From CAYVTV01 sp964563105 (GTDB taxonomy: Bacteria > Bacteroidota > Bacteroidia > Bacteroidales > GCA-2748055), in the NCBI GenBank assembly GCA_964563105.1, contig CAZLXM010000117.1, forward strand, positions 1-9,845: a stretch of 9,845 nt of DNA, given 5' to 3'. Positions 1-6,864 of this stretch are shown here, piece by piece. The first letter of the stretch is position 1, and the number at the start of each line of letters is the position of its first letter. The position numbers and the translations under genes were made by a program. The notes under the pieces are model-generated. The model was not told the DNA's origin and ran no database searches. It worked only from the letters and a program-made list of their open reading frames with translations.

Positions 1-1284
1 TCGACTTTGGACGATTGGCCTGTTTCTTATGATGATCTTGAACCTTATTACGAAAAAGTTGAATGGGAAATAGGCGTGGCAGGTGATGATAGTCAAAATC
101 CATTCGCCCCTCCCAGAAAAAAACCTCAACCAATGCCCCCTTTTGAGCATAACAAGGAAGCAAAAATATTAGAGAAGGCCGCCCGAAAATTAGGATATCA
201 TCCCTTTCCCATTCCTTTTTTGAGAAATTCAGTTCCTTATGGCGGACGTCCCAAATGCTACAGATTAAGGTCATGTGTTGGTTTTGCATGTCCTGTAAGT
301 GCGAAATGCGGGACTCATAATACCGTTATACCAATTGCATTGGAAACAAAAAATTGTGAATTAAGGACACATTGTATGGTAAGTGAGATACTTACAGATT
401 CTAATGGAAAAATTACCGGAGTAAGTTATTTTGACGAAAAAAATAAAAGACAAACTCAAACTGCGGATATAATAATTTTGTCAGCATCAGCTACTGAAAC
501 TGCAAGATTATTGCTTAATTCCAGATCAAAATTCTTTCCCGACGGTATTGGTAATGAAAACGACTGGGTAGGTAGAAATTTACAGGGACATTCATATTGC
601 GGGGCATACGGAATCTTTGATGAGGAAATATATGACGACCGGGGGCCAGGGGCATCAATCGCAATATGTGATTTCAATCATCATAACCCGGGGATCATTG
701 GCGGCGGAGTATTATGTAATGAATTTATCAGGCTCCCCTTTCTTTTTACCGGAGTAAGGCCCCCCAATTCGCCGTCCTGGGGAATAGAGCACAAAAGATT
801 TCAACGAATGAATTATAAACGGGTTGGACAAGTTGTTGGCCCTTACCAGGAAATTCCAACTTTTGAAGCCCGGGTTGACGTTGCACCTCATGTAAAGGAT
901 TTCTGGGGAATTCCGGTTTGCAGGGTCTCAGGGAATACCAGCCCCAAAAATAATGAAGGAATTGAATTTATGGCAGATAAAGCTGAAAAATGGTTACTGG
1001 AAGCAGGTGCATCATTTGTCTGGAAAACAGGTGTTTCAAAAGGCCCCCGTGCTGCTTCAGGGGGACAACATCAGGCTGGCACATGCAGAATGGGAAACGA
1101 CCCGAAAACTTCTGTTTGTGATAAATATGGCAGGATCCATGGAGTACCTAATTTATTTGTAGCAGATGGAAGCCTGCATGTTACTAACGGGGGCTTTAAC
1201 CCGGTCTTAACTATTATGGCTTTAGGTTATTGGGTAGGAGATTATATCGCAAGTGAATGGAGAAAAGGAAACCGGTTTAAATAA
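1..1284 (+). CDS. GMC-family FAD-dependent oxidoreductase, C-terminal part (5' truncated by window edge)
   Basis: The frame is open from base 1, so the gene starts off the left edge and the TTG at 7 is not a real start. The N-terminal dinucleotide-binding motif of the family is missing for that reason. The C-terminal GMC domain is clear: HQAGTCRMG with the catalytic His at codon 357 (codon 1 = bases 1-3), then VADGSLHVT and GFNPVLTIMALG with the partner Asn at codon 400. A cysteine cluster (C86, C92, C97, C103) sits where gluconate, glucose and sorbitol dehydrogenases of this family carry Cys-rich motifs. Such enzymes oxidise sugars or alcohols and pass electrons from FAD to a cytochrome c partner rather than to oxygen. 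The multiheme cytochrome gene 6 bases downstream fits that arrangement. The substrate cannot be read from sequence. Family call is firm; dehydrogenase rather than oxidase activity is inference. Confidence 0.9.
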   Translation, partial: STLDDWPVSYDDLEPYYEKVEWEIGVAGDDSQNPFAPPRKKPQPMPPFEHNKEAKILEKAARKLGYHPFPIPFLRNSVPYGGRPKCYRLRSCVGFACPVSAKCGTHNTVIPIALETKNCELRTHCMVSEILTDSNGKITGVSYFDEKNKRQTQTADIIILSASATETARLLLNSRSKFFPDGIGNENDWVGRNLQGHSYCGAYGIFDEEIYDDRGPGASIAICDFNHHNPGIIGGGVLCNEFIRLPFLFTGVRPPNSPSWGIEHKRFQRMNYKRVGQVVGPYQEIPTFEARVDVAPHVKDFWGIPVCRVSGNTSPKNNEGIEFMADKAEKWLLEAGASFVWKTGVSKGPRAASGGQHQAGTCRMGNDPKTSVCDKYGRIHGVPNLFVADGSLHVTNGGFNPVLTIMALGYWVGDYIASEWRKGNRFK

Positions 1285-1290
1285 AAAATC

Positions 1291-2358
1291 ATGGATAAGT
1301 TAAAGAAACAAAAAAAAGTGTTTATAACGCTTTCTATTATTATAGTAGCCGGTATAATTGTATTAAGTTCTTTTTTTGCATATTGGAATTCAGCACCCGC
1401 TGATCAGACTTGTGCTTCCTGCCACGAAATAACGGGTTCTGTACACAGTTTTGGCAATTCAGCCCATCGGGGTTTAACATGTAAGGAATGTCACGGTACT
1501 GCTTTAAGTAATGGAATACACAGCCTGAAGGAAAAATCTATGATGGTTGTGAATCATTTAAGGGATGTAAATACTGAAAATATTAGAATGAATGAGCCGC
1601 AAATATTGGAAGTAATGAACAATTGTAAAAGATGCCATACTTCAGAATATGCGAAATGGGAATCAGGCGGGCATTCAGCAAGCTATGAAAAAATTTTTTT
1701 GGATAGTGTTCAAAATAGCAAAGAACAACTGAATTATGATTGTTTAAGATGCCATGGTATGTATTATGGCAGGACAATAACAGATTTGGTGGAACCAATC
1801 TCATTAAAGGGCCCCTGGCACTTCATTGAAAAAGACAGAGAAAATACGCCTGCAATACCATGCATGACATGCCATAAGATTCACGCAGATGGTTTACCAA
1901 TTAGTGAGATATTAACAGAAAATTATTATTGGGATTCCCTGAAAACTTTACCAGCTAATACTCCGGGACTAAGTTTTTATGACCGTGCTGAAAAAACCAA
2001 TTATACTGTAAATCTGTTACCAAAGCTTAAGCTTTATGATGATTCTACGATGATAGTTGTCTCAGATGATCCCGTTATGCGGAATTGTGTTCAGTGTCAT
2101 GCCCCGAATTCCTGGCACGAAGCCGGGACAAGTGATGACCGTACACCACGGGGGGTGCATGAAGGATTAAGTTGTAACGCCTGTCACGAGCCGCATAGTA
2201 ATGCTGCTCAAAACAGTTGTATAAAGTGTCATCCTGCAATTTCAAATTGCAATTTAGATGTGACACAAATGAATACAACATTTAAATTTGAAAATAGCCC
2301 GAACAATATTCATTTTGTTTCCTGTACAGACTGTCATAATAATAGGGGAAAATTGTAA
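1291..2358 (+). CDS. Membrane-anchored nonaheme cytochrome c, NapC/NirT-like N-terminus
   Basis: The 355-residue protein has a basic N-terminus and one hydrophobic segment at about residues 10-30. Nine CxxCH heme c sites follow, with first Cys at 41, 64, 112, 151, 191, 266, 295, 310 and 345. The start of the exported part (CASCH, a spaced SVH, SAHRG, CKECH) resembles NapC/NirT/NrfH quinol dehydrogenases, which anchor in the inner membrane and face the periplasm. The rest does not match a family I can name; octaheme and nitrite-reductase-like cytochromes are the nearest type. A stretch of about 70 residues between hemes 5 and 6 lacks heme sites. The ATG lies 6 bases after the GMC stop with no clear Shine-Dalgarno, so the two are probably co-transcribed. 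The likely role is moving electrons between the GMC flavoprotein, quinones and another periplasmic acceptor; the direction is not shown by sequence. Confidence 0.93.
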   Translation: MDKLKKQKKVFITLSIIIVAGIIVLSSFFAYWNSAPADQTCASCHEITGSVHSFGNSAHRGLTCKECHGTALSNGIHSLKEKSMMVVNHLRDVNTENIRMNEPQILEVMNNCKRCHTSEYAKWESGGHSASYEKIFLDSVQNSKEQLNYDCLRCHGMYYGRTITDLVEPISLKGPWHFIEKDRENTPAIPCMTCHKIHADGLPISEILTENYYWDSLKTLPANTPGLSFYDRAEKTNYTVNLLPKLKLYDDSTMIVVSDDPVMRNCVQCHAPNSWHEAGTSDDRTPRGVHEGLSCNACHEPHSNAAQNSCIKCHPAISNCNLDVTQMNTTFKFENSPNNIHFVSCTDCHNNRGKL

Positions 2359-2450
2359 GTAATTTCATAAATATTATAGTCCTGCGATCCCTGAAATATA
2401 TATCCGAGCTAAAACAATTACTCTCATCTTATAAAACAACTATTGTTTTT

Positions 2451-4841
2451 TTGCTTGTTTATGCTGTTTTAATGATATTGGCCACATTTATCGAAAAACA
2501 ACTAAATACTGCTGCTGCAAAACAATTGATTTATTATTCACCCTTTTTTATACTGCTTCAATTCCTGATGGTTTTGAATTTCATTCTTATCCTTATTGAT
2601 AAGCGGTTTATTCAGAGGCAGAAATGGTCATTTGTACTTATACATCTTGCCCTGGTTATAATTTTGACTGGTGCACTGATCACTCATATTTTTGGAAAAG
2701 AAGGGACAATCCATATACGTGAGGGTGAAAAAAGTGATATTATAAAAATTCATACCTTAAAAGGCATTTTTGAGGAGAAACTTCCTTTTACACTTGAATT
2801 AACAGAATTCAGGGTACTTCGTTATCCTGGCTCGATGAGCCCGTCATCCTATGAAAGTGACCTGCGGATACATATTAACGATGAAATTCGTGAATCCAAA
2901 ATTTTTATGAATAATGTACTCAATTTAAAGGGATATCGTTTCTTTCAGGCTTCTTACGACGAAGATGAACTGGGTACAATATTATCGGTAAACAAAGATG
3001 TAGCTGGCAGAACAGTAACTTATTCCGGCTACTTCACACTGATAATTGGTTTTTTGCTGATGTTTATTTCCCCAAACTCACGATTACGAAAACTTGGCCT
3101 TCAGCTAAAAACATTACGCTGCTCAATGAATCTCACAGTGATCTTTTTTCTTATTTCAATATGTTCCAATGCGCAAAATTTAAACAATGATTTTATTTTT
3201 AAGGCAGTACAACAAAATGCCATTCCGCCGGAACATGCCCAAAAGTTTGCTGAACTATCTGTTCAACTGCGCGGGAGAGTTGTCCCTATGAACACTTTTT
3301 CATCTGAGATTTTACGTAAATTACACAGAAAAAATAAAATTGCTAAGCTGGATCCTGATCAGTTTTTGTTAAGCCTGCTTACTATGCCACAAATGTGGAT
3401 GCAAATCCCGTTTATTTCTATTTCCAACAGTCAGTTGGCCAGGATGTATGATCTTTCGGAAAACTATTTTGCTTACAATCAGGCCTTCGATTCTAAAGGT
3501 AATTATAAGCTTCTGCCGGGATTAAAAGAGGCATACCATAAGCTGCCGGCTGAACGCACCGTTCTCGATAAGGATATTATTAAATTGGACGAACAGATTA
3601 ATACAATTTTCCTAATAACGCATCACAGAATGCCAGCAATTTTCCCCGATGCCAATGATCATAACCAGAAGTGGTATGCACCGGGGGATGATCTTTCGAA
3701 TTTTACAAAAGAAGATTCCTTATTTGTTGCACCTTTGTTATCGCTCTATATATCTGAAATTTCGAAATCCCTTAAAAGCGGAAACTGGCAACAGGCTGAT
3801 GCAATCCTTGCATCCATAGCTGATTATCAAAAGCGGGCTGATGCAGGACAAAATATAAATCCAAAAAAGAATAAGGCTGAGATACGCTATAACCGGCAAA
3901 ATATTTTTGCAAAAAGTCGTATAGGATACTTCATATTCGGTGGATTATTGCTGGTTCTGGCATTTGTTGACTTATTCAATAACAAGAAATGGATAAAGAC
4001 AATTTCCGGTATTATTGTTGTCGGAATTATTTTTGTTTTTTTGTATCATATTTATGGAATCGGCATGCGCTGGTATATATCGGGCTATGCCCCATGGAGC
4101 AATTCATACGAAACAATGGTCTATACAGCCTGGGCTACTGTTCTTGCCGGGTTTGTTTTTGGAAGAAAAAGCTTTATTACACTTGCCTTAGCAACACTTT
4201 TTGGAGCTGTAATCCTTTTTGTTTCAGGGTTGAACTGGATGGACCCGCAAATTACGCCTCTTGTTCCGGTACTAAAATCACCCTGGTTGATGTTTCATGT
4301 GGCAATTATTGTTGCAGCTTACGGATTTTTCGGAATAAGCTTTTTGTTAGCTTTGTCCAGCCTTATTATTATGTCATTGTCACGGAATGGTAAACAAATT
4401 CTTAGTCGGATTAAAGAGCTAAGTATCATTAATAATATGTCCTTGCTGACGGGTTTGGCATTGATGACTGTCGGCACTTTTTTAGGTGCTGTTTGGGCAA
4501 ATGAATCCTGGGGACGCTATTGGGGCTGGGATCCCAAAGAAACCTGGGCATTAATTACTGTGGTAGTTTACACGATAGTAACTCACTTACATTTAGTTAA
4601 AAAATGGAACGGTCTATGGCTGTTTAATCTTACATCCACGATTGCTTTTACTTCGGTTCTAATGACTTTTTTCGGCGTGAATTATTTTCTTAGCGGGATG
4701 CACTCATACGCTCAAAACGACCAGACTTCAGGCTTTTTTCATTATTTTTATGTTGCACTGTTTATTATGGTGATTTTAGCTTTTTTCTCTTATCAGGGAT
4801 ATAAAAAAAATTGTCAGGACGGCTTACAGGCAGTTTTTTAA
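2451..4841 (+). CDS. ccsBA: CcsBA-type (ResB-CcsA fusion) cytochrome c synthetase
   Basis: System II heme lyase that exports heme and attaches it to CxxCH sites of apocytochromes. Numbered from the TTG at 2451, the ResB half has membrane segments at about 1-13, 29-49, 60-82 and 193-209, with a periplasmic domain between the third and fourth. H65 fits the first transmembrane heme-ligand His. A fifth hydrophobic stretch (226-241) leads to a periplasmic domain up to about 490. The CcsA half follows, with the WWD heme-binding motif from W682 (WANESWGRYWGWDPKETWAL), P-His H616 and H751, and second transmembrane His H712. The spacing of these His residues agrees with what I recall for Helicobacter CcsBA. 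The start is uncertain: the frame is open upstream to about 2346 with plausible coding (LRSLKYISELKQLLSSYKTT) but no ATG, GTG or TTG there. TTG 2451 would clip the first membrane segment, so translation may begin near 2382-2391. Its neighbour, a nine-heme cytochrome, is an obvious client. Confidence 0.93.
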   Translation: MLVYAVLMILATFIEKQLNTAAAKQLIYYSPFFILLQFLMVLNFILILIDKRFIQRQKWSFVLIHLALVIILTGALITHIFGKEGTIHIREGEKSDIIKIHTLKGIFEEKLPFTLELTEFRVLRYPGSMSPSSYESDLRIHINDEIRESKIFMNNVLNLKGYRFFQASYDEDELGTILSVNKDVAGRTVTYSGYFTLIIGFLLMFISPNSRLRKLGLQLKTLRCSMNLTVIFFLISICSNAQNLNNDFIFKAVQQNAIPPEHAQKFAELSVQLRGRVVPMNTFSSEILRKLHRKNKIAKLDPDQFLLSLLTMPQMWMQIPFISISNSQLARMYDLSENYFAYNQAFDSKGNYKLLPGLKEAYHKLPAERTVLDKDIIKLDEQINTIFLITHHRMPAIFPDANDHNQKWYAPGDDLSNFTKEDSLFVAPLLSLYISEISKSLKSGNWQQADAILASIADYQKRADAGQNINPKKNKAEIRYNRQNIFAKSRIGYFIFGGLLLVLAFVDLFNNKKWIKTISGIIVVGIIFVFLYHIYGIGMRWYISGYAPWSNSYETMVYTAWATVLAGFVFGRKSFITLALATLFGAVILFVSGLNWMDPQITPLVPVLKSPWLMFHVAIIVAAYGFFGISFLLALSSLIIMSLSRNGKQILSRIKELSIINNMSLLTGLALMTVGTFLGAVWANESWGRYWGWDPKETWALITVVVYTIVTHLHLVKKWNGLWLFNLTSTIAFTSVLMTFFGVNYFLSGMHSYAQNDQTSGFFHYFYVALFIMVILAFFSYQGYKKNCQDGLQAVF

Positions 4842-5080
4842 ACAGCTGCGTTATCAACACGGGGTTTTCCCATTAAAACGATATTAGTTTTGGTTTAAAA
4901 TGGTACGAGGCATATTAATAATTAGCTTATCAGATTATCATTGATTAATGAGCGAAACTAAATGAAAAGAAAAGTACCATACTTTTGATGAATAATAACA
5001 GTTAGAAAATTTCAGTTGGATCTTTAAGTATTTTAAAACGAATAAACTTAGGTAAATAATAAATAAAAGTAACAGTACAG
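4842..5080. other. Intergenic region between ccsBA and the sulfatase gene
   Basis: I see no credible gene here; the only frames are very short (for example 14 codons from 4900). No strong GC-rich hairpin with a T-tract follows ccsBA, so no intrinsic terminator is called. Two sequences match the Bacteroidota -7 box TAnnTTTG, at 4885-4892 and 4980-4987, neither with a clear -33 TTTG at the usual spacing. A 7-base inverted repeat (ATGGTAC 4900-4906 and GTACCAT 4974-4980) is too widely spaced to be a convincing operator. Confidence 0.6.
4980..4987 (+). promoter_or_regulatory. Candidate Bacteroidota -7 promoter box for the sulfatase gene
   Basis: TACTTTTG matches the TAnnTTTG -7 consensus and would give a leader of roughly 85 bases before the ATG at 5081. 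No TTTG is seen about 19 bases upstream, so the match is half a promoter. TAGTTTTG at 4885-4892 is an alternative with a TTTT rather than TTTG upstream. In AT-rich DNA such matches occur by chance. Confidence 0.25.
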
Positions 5081-6856
5081 ATGATTTTAAAAAATCTTAT
5101 CCAAACTACCACGATATTTTTACCTGTTATATCTGGTTTGTCAGCTTGTATTTCACAACCTGAAAAGCATCCTAACATTATCGTGATTCTTTCTGATGAC
5201 CAGGGATGGGGTGATTTGAGTGTTAACGGAAATACAAACCTGAGTACTCCGAATATTGACCGGCTGGCAAATACAGGTGCAAGATTCAATCATTTTTATG
5301 TCTGTCCTGTAAGTTCACCCACGAGAGCTGAGTTTTTGACGGGCCGCTATCACTCACGTATGGGAGTTTACAGTACTTCTGAAGGTGGAGAAAGGTTTAA
5401 TCTTGATGAAACCACAATTGCTGATGTTTTCAAAAAAGCAGGATATGCTACTGCAGCTTTCGGTAAATGGCATAGTGGCACGCAATATCCATACCATCCC
5501 AATGCCAGGGGTTTTGATGAATTTTATGGCTTCTGTTCAGGCCACTGGGGCGACTATTTTAACGCTGATTTTTTAGATCATAACGGTAAAATTGTCCGGG
5601 GAAATGGATTTATCACTGACGATCTGACCGATAAGGCATTAGCTTTTATAGATAATAATAAAGATAAACCCTTTTTTCTTTTCATACCTTATAATGCCCC
5701 TCACGCACCAATGCAGGTACCGGACCTTTGGTGGAATAAATTTAAAGATAAGGAGCTTACAATGCTGGCAGATGAACGTGTAGAAGAGGATATTCCTTTT
5801 ACACGTGCAGCTCTTGCTATGTGCGAAAACATAGACTGGAATGTTGGACGAATTATGGATAAGTTAAAGGAGTCAGGTCTTGAAGAAAATACGATTGTTC
5901 TTTATTTCTCCGATAATGGTCCCAATGGATGGCGATGGAACGGTGGAATGAAAGGCCGGAAAAGCTCAACTGACGAGGGAGGTGTCCGCTCACCTCTCTT
6001 TGTCCATTGGCCTGGTACCATAGCCCCTGGATTAATTATCAATGAAATTGCGGGAGTTATTGATCTATTGCCAACATTAGCTGATATGGCAAATATTGAA
6101 TGTCAGACTCAAAAGCCGCTGGATGGAGTTAGTCTGAAGCCACTTTTACTAAAATATGAAACAGAATGGCCCGAAAGACTGATCATTTCTGAATGGAAAC
6201 AACGGGTGAGCATACGAAGTCAGGAATACAGATTAGACCACAAAGGAAAACTATTTAATATGATCACAGATCCGGGCCAATTAAATGACATATCGGCTTC
6301 AGAACCTGTTATTACCGGGAATCTTAAAACAGCGGCAGAAAAGTGGAAAGCTGATGTTCTGGCTAATATATCCACTGATAAACGGAAATTTCCCATAGGG
6401 CATCCAAACTTTAAATACAACCAGTTACCTGCCCGTGACGGGAAAGCTCATGGAAATATTGAAAGGTCCAGCAGGTCACCTAACAGCTCGTTCTTTACCA
6501 ACTGGAGAAATCTGGATGATAAGATTACATGGGATGTTGAGGTATTATCAGGTGGTGACTTTGAAGCTGAAATATATTACACCTGCGCTTCCGGGGATGT
6601 AGGATCCACGATAGAATTGTCTTTTAATTCAAATAAGATTACGGCAATAGTTAATGAAGCGAACGATCCTCTTCTAAGAGGCATGGAGCATGACAGGGTT
6701 AAACGGACACAGTCTTATGTTAAAGACTTCAAACCTTTTAAAGCTGGCATCATCCATCTCAAAAAAGGCAGCGGAGAATTAACCTTAAGAGCCTTAAATA
6801 TTCCCGGATCAGAAGTAATGGATTTTAGATTGCTTACACTCACCAGAATAAAATAA
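5081..6856 (+). CDS. Lipoprotein sulfatase of the Ser type (arylsulfatase family)
   Basis: The 591-residue protein begins with a short hydrophobic signal ending in LSAC, a lipobox with the lipidated Cys at 23, so it should sit on an outer or inner membrane face outside the cytoplasm. The alkaline-phosphatase-like sulfatase core follows: metal ligands D39, D40 and D278/N279, active-site motif S78-x-P80-x-R82 leading to LTGR (86-89), and catalytic K129, H131, H208 and K291. S78 is the residue that an anaerobic sulfatase-maturating enzyme (anSME) would convert to formylglycine; no anSME gene is in the window. From about residue 475 there is an extra beta-rich-looking domain of about 110 residues, ending near the C-terminus. 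The exact sulfatase subfamily and sulfated substrate cannot be assigned by eye; a marine or host glycan is likely. An in-frame TAA at 5060 with no ATG between it and 5081 fixes the start; there is no Shine-Dalgarno, as is usual in Bacteroidota. Confidence 0.95.
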   Translation: MILKNLIQTTTIFLPVISGLSACISQPEKHPNIIVILSDDQGWGDLSVNGNTNLSTPNIDRLANTGARFNHFYVCPVSSPTRAEFLTGRYHSRMGVYSTSEGGERFNLDETTIADVFKKAGYATAAFGKWHSGTQYPYHPNARGFDEFYGFCSGHWGDYFNADFLDHNGKIVRGNGFITDDLTDKALAFIDNNKDKPFFLFIPYNAPHAPMQVPDLWWNKFKDKELTMLADERVEEDIPFTRAALAMCENIDWNVGRIMDKLKESGLEENTIVLYFSDNGPNGWRWNGGMKGRKSSTDEGGVRSPLFVHWPGTIAPGLIINEIAGVIDLLPTLADMANIECQTQKPLDGVSLKPLLLKYETEWPERLIISEWKQRVSIRSQEYRLDHKGKLFNMITDPGQLNDISASEPVITGNLKTAAEKWKADVLANISTDKRKFPIGHPNFKYNQLPARDGKAHGNIERSSRSPNSSFFTNWRNLDDKITWDVEVLSGGDFEAEIYYTCASGDVGSTIELSFNSNKITAIVNEANDPLLRGMEHDRVKRTQSYVKDFKPFKAGIIHLKKGSGELTLRALNIPGSEVMDFRLLTLTRIK

Positions 6857-6864
6857 CAATTTAC

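Noticed and set aside
3989..4393. 134-codon open frame on the plus strand inside ccsBA
   Set aside because: It lies wholly within the conserved CcsA coding region in another frame; its Cys- and Tyr-rich composition is that of an out-of-frame reading.
4857..4875. Possible hairpin GGG-GTTTT-CCC just after ccsBA
   Set aside because: The stem is only three pairs with no T-tract after it, so it does not qualify as a terminator.
4900..4944. 14-codon frame starting at ATG 4900
   Set aside because: Too short, no ribosome site and no recognisable peptide.
4900..4980. 7-base inverted repeat ATGGTAC / GTACCAT in the ccsBA-sulfatase gap
   Set aside because: The arms are 67 bases apart and short, so a stable hairpin or a single operator is unlikely.
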